Below, in pieces: positions 19,658-30,100 of a stretch of DNA of 64,000 nucleotides. The DNA comes from Chloroflexota bacterium (GTDB taxonomy: Bacteria; Chloroflexota; Anaerolineae; Anaerolineales; UBA4823), in the NCBI GenBank assembly GCA_029782365.1, contig JAKOUW010000096.1:362467-426466 (forward strand), in the 5' to 3' direction. The notes under the pieces are model-generated. The model was given only the letters and a program-made list of their open reading frames with translations. It did not search any database and was not told where the DNA came from. The translations under genes and the position numbers were made by a program. The first letter of the stretch is position 1; every line of letters starts with the position of its first letter.

Positions 19658-22327
19658 ATGGATACTGACCTGGAACTCTATCGCAAAGAAGTATTAATCT
19701 CCACACGCCCAGAAGTACGCCTATCAGCGATAGACATCGCTCCAGAGCAAGCCCAGCGCACCTTCGTCTTCTTACATGGCTTTGGCGGGCGAGCATCCCA
19801 GTGGCAGTATCAAATGGCATATTTCGGGCAGGAAAATCGGGCCATCGCGCTCGATCTGCGGGGTCATGGGCAGTCTTCGCGGCCGCACTCCGAGTACACC
19901 ATGCCTGACACACTGCTGGATATTCATACCAGCCTGGAACGCCTGGGAATAAACGGCCGGTTCATTTTGGTGGGTCATTCCTTCGGTGGGGCTGTCGCGG
20001 CCGAATATGCCGCCGCCTACCCCGAGCAGGTTGAGCGCCTGGTGTTGGTTGCTTCTGCTGGGGAGTTTCGTCTCAATCCGTTAATTCGCCTGGCTTTGAA
20101 AGTACCGGCGCGCATCGCCTCCCTTCTGGTGCCATTTGCGCCTGCGCCTTTGGGCGCGCCTCCGCATGTGCTAAAAGCCTGGTATGCCAACACAGTGCGA
20201 GATTGGAAAGGCTGGGACTTGTTTCGCAGTCTGAACCTGCCAGTCTTGATCATTCGCGGTCACCTGGATCTCGTGCTCGACCGCCCCGCTTTCGAGCTTG
20301 TCGCTCGCACTTTTCCAGCCGCAGAGGAAGTTGATGTCGGTGCTTCCGGCCATATGGTGATGTTGGAGCGGCGCGCTGCGGTGAATCGGGCTATCGAGCG
20401 CTTTACCAATGCTGGGAAACGCTCCTGGCGCGAAGCTTCCGATATCGAATTGGCGGCGCGACGCGCTGCCCTGGTGCGTGAACGTCCCTGGCTGTCGCAT
20501 TATGACGATGGCGTACCTTACACCATTGCAGTGCCAAATGCCAATTTACCACGCCTGGTTGAGTCTGCCTCCCGCCGCTTCCCACTCAACCCGGCCTTCA
20601 TTTTTGAAGGCCGCGTGATGACCTATCGCCGGCTGGACCTGGAGACGAACCGTTTTGCCCATGCCCTGGTGGAATTGGGCTTGCAGCCCGGCGAGCGCAT
20701 TATGCTTCTTCTGCCCAATCTTCCCCAAACAGTGATCGCTTTTTTCGGCTCTCTCAAGGCCGGCGGCGTGGTCACCCTCCCCCCTCCTGGCACAAAGCCC
20801 GAGGAACTCTCGCGCCTGGTCATCGACAGCGGTGCGCGTATTGCGGTGGGCCTTGCCAGCCAGCGCAAGATGGTGCGATCTATGCTGGACCAGGCGCGCC
20901 TGGAGCTGCCCTCTGCCGATGTGCCCAGCGAGGCTGGTATATCCTCGCCTTTCCAGATCATCTGGTGCGATCCGATCGAATACCTGCCCCGCCTGGCGCG
21001 GTGGTTGATGCGGTTAAAAGGCATCCTGCCCAAATCAGACCTTGCACAGACAGAAGCTGAGTCTACGCGCAAATTCGGCAGTACCGAATCGAATGAATCT
21101 GCCGAACCGACTGTTTCATCTGCCAGCTCAAGAAATCCACCTGCATCTAATGGAAACCCCGGCGCTTATTCATCCACTGCCTGGCTGAAACCTGAAGAGT
21201 ACCTCTTTCGCCGCCTCCTGGAAAACCGCCCTGCCAGCCGCCCTCTGATCAACACCAGTGGAAAAGACCTGGCAGTGATTGCCTACACCGGCGGCACCAC
21301 CGCAGAAGCCAAAGGTGTCATGCTTTCTCACCGCAACTTGATCGCCAACGCCCTGCAAACTCGTTCCTGGATTCCCGATGCCCGCGAGGGCCGCGAACGG
21401 TTTTTGAGCGTTTTGCCGTTCGCCCATTCCTATGGTCTGCTGACAGCGCTCCTCACCCCCGTCGCGCTGGGCGCGACGCTGATTCTCAAACCACGTTTCG
21501 AAGTAGCCGATATCTTAAAAACGATCCAGGCTTTTCGCCCAACCATCTTTCCAGGCGTGCCGCGCATGTACCTGGCGATCAACGACTACCCCGGTGTGCG
21601 CCGCTTCGGTATCCAATCCATTCGCGCCTGTCTGAGCGGTTCTGCCCCCTTGCCCGTTGAAGTCCAGGAGACTTTCGAGAAACTCACCAAGGGTCGGTTA
21701 GTGGAAGGCTATGGATTAACCGAAGCCTCGCCGGTGACTCACGCCAATCCGTTGAACGACGTGCGCAAAGTCGGCAGCATTGGCGTTCCTCTGCCTTCCA
21801 CTGAAGCGCGCCTGGTGGATTTAATCCATGGGCGCGACCCGGTTCCCGCCGGCCAAATCGGCGAGTTGGCAGTGCGTGGGCCGCAGGTGATGATGGGTTA
21901 TTGGGCGAACCCCGAGGCCACCCGCCAGGTGATCACTCCAGATGGTTGGCTGTTGACCGGGGATGTGGCTCAAATGGACGAGGAAGGTTATTTTCGAATC
22001 ATCGCTCGCAAAACGGATATGTGGTACGCTGATAAGCCCGACCAACCAGCCTTCCCAAGAGATGTCGAGGAAGTGTTATACGAAATTCCCCAGGTGAAAG
22101 AGGCTGCTGTCGTGGCAGTCGCCGGTCAACCGATTGCTTTCATCATTTCACGCGGCGAGCGACCGACCAGCGAAGCTGTGATCGGTTATGCCCGCCGGCG
22201 CCTGCCTCCCGAACTGGCGCCCCGCCTGGTGATTTTCCTGGATGAATTTCCGCGCAGTTTTATCGGCAAAGTACTGCGCCGAGAGCTCGCTCGGCGAGTT
22301 GAATATTATGGAAAAACAACTGATTAA
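19658..22327 (+). CDS. Fused alpha/beta hydrolase + AMP-dependent synthetase/acyl-CoA ligase
   Basis: Hydrolase: 'LVGHSFGGAVAAEY', 'RGHLDLV', 'GASGHMV'. Ligase: 'VIAYTGGTTAEAKGVMLSHRNL', 'EGYGLTEASPVTHANP', 'GWLLTGDVAQMDEEGYFRIIARKTDM', 'FPRSFIGKVLRREL'. Confidence 0.9.
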   Translation: MDTDLELYRKEVLISTRPEVRLSAIDIAPEQAQRTFVFLHGFGGRASQWQYQMAYFGQENRAIALDLRGHGQSSRPHSEYTMPDTLLDIHTSLERLGINGRFILVGHSFGGAVAAEYAAAYPEQVERLVLVASAGEFRLNPLIRLALKVPARIASLLVPFAPAPLGAPPHVLKAWYANTVRDWKGWDLFRSLNLPVLIIRGHLDLVLDRPAFELVARTFPAAEEVDVGASGHMVMLERRAAVNRAIERFTNAGKRSWREASDIELAARRAALVRERPWLSHYDDGVPYTIAVPNANLPRLVESASRRFPLNPAFIFEGRVMTYRRLDLETNRFAHALVELGLQPGERIMLLLPNLPQTVIAFFGSLKAGGVVTLPPPGTKPEELSRLVIDSGARIAVGLASQRKMVRSMLDQARLELPSADVPSEAGISSPFQIIWCDPIEYLPRLARWLMRLKGILPKSDLAQTEAESTRKFGSTESNESAEPTVSSASSRNPPASNGNPGAYSSTAWLKPEEYLFRRLLENRPASRPLINTSGKDLAVIAYTGGTTAEAKGVMLSHRNLIANALQTRSWIPDAREGRERFLSVLPFAHSYGLLTALLTPVALGATLILKPRFEVADILKTIQAFRPTIFPGVPRMYLAINDYPGVRRFGIQSIRACLSGSAPLPVEVQETFEKLTKGRLVEGYGLTEASPVTHANPLNDVRKVGSIGVPLPSTEARLVDLIHGRDPVPAGQIGELAVRGPQVMMGYWANPEATRQVITPDGWLLTGDVAQMDEEGYFRIIARKTDMWYADKPDQPAFPRDVEEVLYEIPQVKEAAVVAVAGQPIAFIISRGERPTSEAVIGYARRRLPPELAPRLVIFLDEFPRSFIGKVLRRELARRVEYYGKTTD

Positions 22328-23111
22328 ATACACATGCACCGGAAACGGCCCCCCGGTCATCTTGCTCCACGGTTTGAGCGCTTCACGCTGTGACTGGATC
22401 TGGTTATCCAGCGATTTGGAAGACGCCGGTTTTCGCGTTTACTCTCCCGACCTGTTAGGACATGGTGAATCAGCCAAGCCAGAAGACCCGGCTTTGTACA
22501 CCACCTCGGTTTTATATGCAGTGATCGCCGATTGGCTCGAATGCCTGCCTGAGACGGATCCGTTCTTCATCGTCGGGCATTCTTTGGGCGGTCACCTCGC
22601 TATGCTGCTCGCTCTCCGCAGGCCTCACCTGGTCAGGCGTATGGTCCTGCTCGACCCGTTTTACAGCAAACGTCAGCTCAGCGCCTGGATTCGCCTTGTG
22701 TTTCGCCAGCCGCGCCTGGCTGAAGAAGCTGTGCGTTATTCTCCAGCGTGGTTAATCAACAGCATTATTGGGCTCGATCCCTGGACAACCAATAATTTTC
22801 CACCAGACGTGCGCCGCCAGATCGCAGGAGATTACAAACGCTCTGCCGCTCAAGTAATGCATTATCCTGCAACTGCCCAGGATCTGACTTCCCACCTGGC
22901 GCAGATCAACCACTCCTCTCTGGTCATTTGGGGCGAACGCGATTTGACGCTCGCTCCAGACTCATTCCCCAGCCTGGTCCGCCAACTGCCTCTGGCAGCC
23001 GGCCGTTCTGTAGCCAACTGTGGTCACCAGCCGCATGTCTCGCGCCCAGAACTGATCAATCCCTGGATTGTTGATTTCTTCTTAGATTCTATAAAGACAA
23101 ATGACGGATGA
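22308..23111 (+). CDS. Alpha/beta hydrolase
   Basis: 'GPPVILLHGLSASRCDW', 'IVGHSLGGHLAMLLALRRP', 'VIWGERDLTL', 'CGHQPHVSRP'. ATG at 22308 overlaps the upstream CDS end by 20 nt. Confidence 0.88.
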   Translation: MEKQLIKYTCTGNGPPVILLHGLSASRCDWIWLSSDLEDAGFRVYSPDLLGHGESAKPEDPALYTTSVLYAVIADWLECLPETDPFFIVGHSLGGHLAMLLALRRPHLVRRMVLLDPFYSKRQLSAWIRLVFRQPRLAEEAVRYSPAWLINSIIGLDPWTTNNFPPDVRRQIAGDYKRSAAQVMHYPATAQDLTSHLAQINHSSLVIWGERDLTLAPDSFPSLVRQLPLAAGRSVANCGHQPHVSRPELINPWIVDFFLDSIKTNDG

Positions 23112-23261
23112 ACTAGCCCTGGTTCTGTAACTGCCCACGATTCTGTATTTATCCTAAATTGAGAACACTTTTTTGCTCATCACCAGTCCACCAGTTGGCC
23201 ACACTGGTTGCTTTGATTTCGAAAAAAGGGTATAAAATTATCTATACTCTTTAGGAGGAAT

Positions 23262-24509
23262 ATGAAATCAGAAACCCGCGTCGTTGTAACAGGTATGGGT
23301 GTGATCTCTCCGGTCGGTCTGAATGTATCGGAGATGTGGCAAAACCTGGTCGCAGGCCGCTCGGGCATTGGCCCAATTACCTTGTATGATTCTTCTCCTT
23401 TCAATGTGCATATCGCCGGCGAGGCGCATGGCTTCGACCCATTGAATTACATGCCGGCGCGCGAAGCCCGGCGCATCGACCGGTTCACTCAATTTTCGCT
23501 GGCCGCGCTGGTCGAAGCCCAGGAGCAGGCCGGCCTGGTGATCGGTGCGCACAATGCAGATGATGTGGGAACCATTATCGGTTCGGGCGGCGGCGGCGTC
23601 ACCACGCACAACCAGGCGCATGAGGATCTGCGCTTGAAAGGCCCGGGCAGATTGAGCCCATTCTTTACGAATGCCATCACCATCGATGCTCCTGCTGTTA
23701 ATGTTGCCATCCGGGCAGGTGCTCGAGGACCGAACTTGGGCGTCAGCTCAGCCTGCGCTTCTGGCGCCGACGCCATCGGGCAGGCCTTCGAAACGATTCG
23801 CCGCGGCCACGCCCGCGCCATGCTCACGGGCGGTTTTGAAGCCGGTTTGACGCCCCTGACAATGGATGCTTTCGACTGCATCCGGGCTATTTCTCGCCGA
23901 AATGACGATCCGGCACGCGCCAGCCGGCCGTTCGATATCCAGCGCGATGGCTTCGTCGCCTCAGAAGGCGGAGCTCTCCTGGTTCTTGAAGACCTGGAGT
24001 TCGCTCTCGAGCGTGGCGCTCAACCACTGGCTGAAGTGGCAGGTTATGCGGCCAATAGTGATGCGGCTCACCTCACCGCGCCAGATCCAGAAGGGCTGGG
24101 AGCAGCACGCTGCATGCTGCTTGCCATCCAGCGCGCTGGTATATCGCCCCGGGATGTATCTTATATCAATGCGCATGGCACCTCCACTCCCCTTGGTGAC
24201 ACGTCTGAGACGCGCTCCATCCGGCGCACCTTCGGTGAATACGCCGACCACCTGCCTGTCAGTTCCACCAAATCGATGACCGGTCACTTAATGGGCGGCG
24301 CCGGTCCTCTGGAAGCGGTGATCAGCGTTCAAGTGCTGCGCACCGGCTGCCTTCCGCCGACGATCAACTTAGAACAACCCGATCCAGACTGCGATCTGGA
24401 TTATATTCCGCACACCGCCCGCCAGGCTCAGGCTGAGATCGTGCTCTCAAATTCTTTTGGCTTCGGAGGTCACAACGCGGTGCTTGTTTTCAAGGCATAT
24501 CACCCATAA
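23262..24509 (+). CDS. Beta-ketoacyl-ACP synthase, FabF-like
   Basis: RBS aggagg. 'RVVVTGMGVISPVGLNVSEMW', active-site Cys in 'GVSSACASGADAIGQA', His in 'NAHGTSTPLGDTSE' and 'SSTKSMTGHLMGGAGPLEAV'. Confidence 0.92.
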   Translation: MKSETRVVVTGMGVISPVGLNVSEMWQNLVAGRSGIGPITLYDSSPFNVHIAGEAHGFDPLNYMPAREARRIDRFTQFSLAALVEAQEQAGLVIGAHNADDVGTIIGSGGGGVTTHNQAHEDLRLKGPGRLSPFFTNAITIDAPAVNVAIRAGARGPNLGVSSACASGADAIGQAFETIRRGHARAMLTGGFEAGLTPLTMDAFDCIRAISRRNDDPARASRPFDIQRDGFVASEGGALLVLEDLEFALERGAQPLAEVAGYAANSDAAHLTAPDPEGLGAARCMLLAIQRAGISPRDVSYINAHGTSTPLGDTSETRSIRRTFGEYADHLPVSSTKSMTGHLMGGAGPLEAVISVQVLRTGCLPPTINLEQPDPDCDLDYIPHTARQAQAEIVLSNSFGFGGHNAVLVFKAYHP

Positions 24510-24512
24510 GAG

Positions 24513-26522
24513 TTATTTCCAACGGATTTCTGCCCAATGCGCCGGATGGTCGGTGGCTGATTCTGGCGGCGGCAGGTAAAATGCATTGATTGCTGTCAGG
24601 TCTGGTGATAGGAAAATATGGTCGATGCGTTTATCGCCCGACATATCCAGACCCTGTGGGTTAATGCCGCTTGGGTAGACCTGCAGCCAGGCGTTCACCA
24701 ACACATGAGCAATTTGCTGGTAAGCTGGCTCGCTCTGCCGCAGGTTAAAATCGCCCAGCGCAATCGCCGTCCCGCTGATATTCACTTGCTCGATCAACGC
24801 CCGGGCAAAAGCCTCGTCGGCGGCTGGTGACCCGTCTGGATGAACGTCAAAAATCTTCAGCTTCTTGCCATTCAGCATAATTTCGGCGCGTGTCGTACCG
24901 ATCTCATCGCTGTCGCTGAATGAGTAGATCACCGCTGGGTTTTCCAACGGGTAACGCGACAGCAAAGCAGTGCCGAAAGTGCCGGCTGGTGTCGGCGGTC
25001 CATAATAACTAAAATAGCCCAGTTGGCTGGCATAAAAGCGCACATAATCATTGTTGCCCAAAGAGATGCGCGCCGAGTCGCTCTCCTGCAGCGCCAGGAT
25101 GTCTGGATTGATCTTGCGGATCAGCGCCAGTTGGCGATCATAAGATCGCTGAGCCCGCCCATCATTCGCCTCCTGGATGTTGTATGTCATCACCACCAAT
25201 GATTGCTTCCCATCCGGCGGCCGGGCGTGCGGTTCCCCGCTGAGTGTGAGAAATAGGATAAAACCTGCAATTCCGATGCTGGCTGCCGCCAGCGCAATGC
25301 CTGTTTTTTTCGTAATGGCTGTACCACTGGCAGGTCGGCCAGGATTGCCTCTCTCTGTTTGCCAGGCCAGCCACCCTGCCAGCCCTGCCAAAATAAAGAA
25401 CGGCAGCCAATACTTCCCTCGCCAGGGTGTGCTGACCGGGTCGACATAGCCCCAGACGTTGGAGAAGATATTCAGGAAAATCATCACAACCCACAAAAAA
25501 ATTCCCCACAGGAATCCCCCCGCGAGCTGTCTGGGGGCAGGCTTTTGTTCCACCAGCACAGCGCCAAAAATCGCCAGGTCGTGGTAGATGATAGGCGAAA
25601 GTAGAATAGCCAACCACAGAAAACCCTGCTGCCAAATGCCAGCCGGAAATGCGACCTGGGCAGCATTCGTCGGATCTTGAGGAAATATCGGTGTATTGAT
25701 GATAGCGGCCGCGCCGATGGCGAAAGCAAACGCCACGTTCCAGCACAATACGAGCCCTGGCGAGATCTTTGCCAGGCGGCCCGGCTGCCACAGGCTGAAG
25801 ACCAGATACCCCAGCGCCATTCCGCTTGCCAGGCTGGTGGTCAGAGGATAATTGGCATCTGCCCAGCGCGCCAGCACACCAGGTGAAAAAAAGACGAAAT
25901 GAGACAGCGCCAGGATACATGCTGTGCCGGCCATCGCTGGGGCCAATTTCTTATTGGTCCGATTATCAGTTTCCCAGGACCTGTCAAACCGATCCACAGG
26001 CTTGCAGATTAGATAAAGAAGAACCAATCCGACCGCTTCCAGCCAGCCCAAAATGCTGCCAGTGCCGGCCAGCGAGATATCCAGCGACCCATACATACTG
26101 CGCTGCAGAGTAGATGCCACAGCGCCCAGCGCTAAACCTTGGGCGGGCGCCAGCCAGGCGTGGTCGTCAACGACCTCCTGGGTCGTCGTCAGCCATAACG
26201 GCAGGAGCACCAACCCTGCGCCAGCCGCCATGCCCCCAGCCAGCAAGCGCCCGGCCGTGTCCAGGTAAGGCAGCAAGCCGCGCCCGACTACCAGTATAAA
26301 CAGGCAAACCCAGCCAACAGTGCGGCTGCGCTGGCGATCAATTAAGAACAGCATCACAGGCGAAAAAAAGAACAGCACACCCGCCGCTTTCTCGTCCAAT
26401 GATGTGTTCATCAAATCCAGGATATAAATTGACTCCACGAAAGTGGTAACCGCCTGAACCAAGAAGAGAAACAAAATGGCAAAAGCCGCCAGGATGCCGA
26501 ACGTGCGCAGCTGATTTTTCAT
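24513..26522 (-). CDS. Polytopic membrane protein with C-terminal endonuclease/exonuclease/phosphatase (EEP) domain
   Basis: Multiple TM segments, then 'VMTYNIQEANDGRAQRSYDRQLALIRKINPDILALQESD', 'FDVHPDGSPAADEAFARALIEQ', 'ALGDFNLRQSEPAYQQI', 'RIDHIFLSPDL', 'ATDHPAHWAEI'. Confidence 0.85.
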   Translation of the reverse strand: MKNQLRTFGILAAFAILFLFLVQAVTTFVESIYILDLMNTSLDEKAAGVLFFFSPVMLFLIDRQRSRTVGWVCLFILVVGRGLLPYLDTAGRLLAGGMAAGAGLVLLPLWLTTTQEVVDDHAWLAPAQGLALGAVASTLQRSMYGSLDISLAGTGSILGWLEAVGLVLLYLICKPVDRFDRSWETDNRTNKKLAPAMAGTACILALSHFVFFSPGVLARWADANYPLTTSLASGMALGYLVFSLWQPGRLAKISPGLVLCWNVAFAFAIGAAAIINTPIFPQDPTNAAQVAFPAGIWQQGFLWLAILLSPIIYHDLAIFGAVLVEQKPAPRQLAGGFLWGIFLWVVMIFLNIFSNVWGYVDPVSTPWRGKYWLPFFILAGLAGWLAWQTERGNPGRPASGTAITKKTGIALAAASIGIAGFILFLTLSGEPHARPPDGKQSLVVMTYNIQEANDGRAQRSYDRQLALIRKINPDILALQESDSARISLGNNDYVRFYASQLGYFSYYGPPTPAGTFGTALLSRYPLENPAVIYSFSDSDEIGTTRAEIMLNGKKLKIFDVHPDGSPAADEAFARALIEQVNISGTAIALGDFNLRQSEPAYQQIAHVLVNAWLQVYPSGINPQGLDMSGDKRIDHIFLSPDLTAINAFYLPPPESATDHPAHWAEIRWK

Positions 26523-26703
26523 GATTTGCCTGCCTGTAAATTTCGGATAATTTGTCTTTTATCTTACAATACAAACGAAATTGTGCCAATCGATCAGCTT
26601 CAGTTTCAAAAAAAGCGGAAACTGCACCTTTACAGAACACATGTTCTATATTATACTTGACTTAACACATAAGATTCATCCAAATAAACCAAAGGAGAAA
26701 ACC

Positions 26704-27069
26704 ATGTCACGCATTGTCCATTTCGAATTACCCTCAACTGACGCAGCCGCCAGCCGCAAATTCTATGAAACTGTCTTTGGCTGGAAATTTGAGCAGTACG
26801 GCTCGCCAGAGATGAATTACTGGCTCATTATGACTGGCGACCCAGCTCAACCCGGCATCGATGGCGGTTTGGGCGGCGCCGCTAACGAATTCAAAGCCAC
26901 TGTCAACACAGTTGGCGTCGATGATCTCGACGCTACCATTGAAAAAGTGTTGGCCAATGGTGGCGCCATCATCATGCCCAAGGATGTGATTCCCGGCATG
27001 GGCTATCTGGCCTATGTGCGTGAACCAGGCGGTGCACCAATTGGTCTGTTCCAGGCCATCTCAGGCTAA
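26704..27069 (+). CDS. VOC/glyoxalase-like domain protein
   Basis: 'RIVHFELPSTDAAASRKFYETVFGWKFEQYG', 'GMGYLAYVREPGGAPIGLFQ'. ATG at 26704 with upstream aaaggaga. Confidence 0.88.
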   Translation: MSRIVHFELPSTDAAASRKFYETVFGWKFEQYGSPEMNYWLIMTGDPAQPGIDGGLGGAANEFKATVNTVGVDDLDATIEKVLANGGAIIMPKDVIPGMGYLAYVREPGGAPIGLFQAISG

Positions 27070-27074
27070 CCTCC

Positions 27075-27115
27075 AAAACACCACCGCCTGGATTATCCTC
27101 CGGTGGTGTTTTTTT
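27075..27115 (+). terminator. Intrinsic terminator after the VOC gene
   Basis: aaaacaccaccg / cggtggtgtttt stem followed by a T run. Confidence 0.85.
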
Positions 27116-27129
27116 ATCTTAAGCAACCG

Positions 27130-27159
27130 TTGACACCTGATTCAAGTGGGAAGTATAAT
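27130..27159 (+). promoter_or_regulatory. Sigma70-like promoter upstream of the GH13 gene
   Basis: TTGACA (27130-27135), 18-nt spacer, TATAAT (27154-27159). Confidence 0.6.
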
Positions 27160-27197
27160 TCTGACCAATAGGGTCTCAATTTTTCAGGAGTAGAGGA

Positions 27198-30100
27198 ATG
27201 AACAAAATGCACAACGTCCGATCGTTTCCTGGCACTGCCATTAATCTGTTGGTGATAGCCAGCCTGGCCTTAGCTTGCCTGCCGCTCTCACCGGCAGCCG
27301 CCGGTTCGGGCACACCTGACCCTGCTTCAGTGACTCTGGTGGGCGATTTGCAAAGTGAGCTTGGCTGTGGAACTGATTGGGACCCCGCCTGCGCTGTGTC
27401 CCATCTGACTTACGACGCCAGCGATGATGTCTGGCAGGGTACCTGGGGACTCCCAGCCGGCGCCTACCAATACAAAGTGGCTCTCAATGATAGTTGGAAC
27501 GAAAATTACGGCGCAAATGCTGCGCCGAATGGAGCAAATATCAACCTGAACCTGGCCTCACCAGGGACGGTCAAATTCTATTATGATCACAAAACCAACT
27601 GGATCACCAGCAGTGTCAATGATGTCATCGTCACAGCTCCTGGCAGTTACCAGAGCGAGCTGGGCTGCCCTACCGATTGGATGCCAGACTGCCTGCGCTC
27701 CTGGTTGGAGGATCCCTCCGGTTCTGGCGTCTACTCATTCAGCACCACCAGCATACCCCCGGGCAGTTACGAAGCCAAAGCAGCTATCAATGAAAGCTGG
27801 AACGAAAATTACGGCCAGGGAGGTGCTCCAAACGGCGCCAATATTCCTTTCACTGTCCAGATGCCAGGTTCCACGGTGACGTTTAAATACACACCATCTA
27901 ACCATGTGCTGGATATCAGTGTCAAATCTCCCGGTCCGTCTCCGGATAATGATATCTGGTGGGATGGCTTGCGGCACGATTCTCGCGATACACTCTACCG
28001 CACGCCTGGCGGAGCCGTTCCGGCTGGCACCTCTGTCACCCTGCGTTTTCGCACCTACCACAATGATGTGACCGGTGTTCAAGTGCGCCTGTACGATTTG
28101 AATGCTGGAGCTCAGCGGATCGAGAATATGAGCCTGGCCGCCAGTGATGTCTCATGTTACCAACCTGGTTTGCTTTACACGTGCGACTTCTGGGCTTACA
28201 CCCTCTCGAATGCCGCGCCAGACAACTTTTGGTACCGCTTTATCATCACTGACGGCACCAAAAAAGCGTACTACGCCGATGACACAGCCGCCTTGGATGG
28301 CGGTTTGGGCAGCCCAAGTGACAGTGTGGTAGACAACAGCTATGCGTTGATGTTCTATGATCCGACATTCCAGGCGCCTGCCTGGGCAAAAAACGCTGTG
28401 ATTTACCAGATTTTTCCCGACCGCTTCCGCAGCGGCAATCCTCGCAACGATTTGCAAACCGGCGCTGTGCGTTACGATGACCCGGTGCTAAAACTTCCCT
28501 GGGGCGTCCTGCCCGAAGGCTACTGCCGCGGCTATTCAGATGCTGCCGCAACATGCACCTGGCGTTACGGCCCCCCTCCTCCCTGGGGTGTTGGACAGCC
28601 TGAAACTCCCCGCGGTCGTGATTATTATGGCGGTGACCTGAAAGGAGTTGACCAGGAACTGGATTACCTGAAAACCCTGGGCGTGAACACGCTGTATTTC
28701 AACCCCATTTTTGACGCGGGCTCCAACCACGGCTATGACACCCAAAATTATTACCGCATCGACCCGGCCTTTGGCACGCAAGAGGATTGGGATAAATTGG
28801 TCAGGCATGCCGACAAGTTGGGAATCCGTATCCTTTTGGATGGGGTGTTTAACCACATGTCATCGGACAGCCCATTTTTTGATCGGTACAGTCACTATGC
28901 CAGCCTGGGCGCCTGCGAGTCGCTCAATTCCCCTTACCGTTCCTGGTTCACGTTCCATAACGTCGCCGCCGGAAGCGGTCCTTGCGCTGGCGCCAGCGGT
29001 CCGAATTCGGCCACCTATGATGGCTGGTTTGGTTTCGACACCATCCCCGTTTTGAACAAAACTCTACAGCAAGTGCAGGATTATTTCATCAACAACACAG
29101 ACAGTGTTGCCAAACATTGGTTGGATGCAGGCGCTTCTGGCTGGCGGTTGGATGTGATGGGCGACCCCTCTTTTCCAACCGGTTACTGGGAAGCTTTCCG
29201 CAGCGCTGTGAAGACTGAAAATCCCAATGCGCTGATCATTGGTGAGTTGTGGCAGAAAGACAGCACACTGCTGCGCTTCTTGCGCGGCGACCGCGCTGAT
29301 ACCACGATGAACTACCGCCTGCGTGACGCTGTCATGGGCTTACTCAGCGCCGGTCCTTATGATGGGAAAGGTTTCGGCGACAGCGGGCGCGTCCTGAGCG
29401 TCTCAGAATTTGCCAACCGGTTGGCATCGATCCGTGAAGATTACCCCGATGCCACATTCTACTCTTTGATGAACCTGCTCGACAGCCACGATACTGCCCG
29501 CCTGCTGTGGGTGGTGACCCCTGGGTCCAATAATCGTGCCGAAAAAGAGTTCAACGCCGCCAACCTGACGGTTGGAAAACAGCGCCAGGAAATCGCATCA
29601 CTGATCCAGTTCACCTTACCCGGAGCGCCCACGATCTATTATGGCGACGAGGTTGGCATGACAGGCAATGACGACCCAGACAACCGCCGCACTTACCCCT
29701 GGTTGGACAAAGGTGGTCAACCCGATTTCGCCCTGTACACCCATTACCAGGCGCTGGCCCGCCTGCGCAAGGCCAATTCAGCTTTGACGTCTGGCGATTT
29801 CCGCATCCTTTTCACGAATGACGCCTCTGAAATTGTCGCTTATGGGCGCAAAACCGCCTTTCAGGCGGCATTGGTGGTGATTAATCGCAGCTCGGCAGTT
29901 CAAACAGTCTCCATTCCCCTCGCAGGCTATGTCCCGGACGGTGTGCGCTTCAGCAGCCTGTACGGCGTGGCTAACAGCGGCAGTCTCAGACTCGCCGTAG
30001 CAGGCGGCCAAATCAGCCTCACCCTAAACCCGCAAAGCGCCTGGCTGCTCGCTACAGCCGCCAAAGTCGATCTGCTTCCAACAGTCGCTCCCACCGGTTT

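Noticed and set aside
19658-22327. OleBC-type beta-lactone/olefin biosynthesis fusion
   Set aside because: OleB uses an Asp nucleophile, whereas this hydrolase has GHSFGG (Ser). No OleA/OleD neighbours; the nearby KS is FabF-like rather than OleA-like.
23180-23215. Small inverted repeat accagt-tggccac-actggt upstream of the ketosynthase
   Set aside because: Only a 6-bp stem with no supporting context; insufficient to call an operator or terminator.
25162-25920. 252-aa minus-strand ORF within the EEP membrane protein
   Set aside because: Alternative frame of the same strand as a convincing CDS; no family similarity seen.
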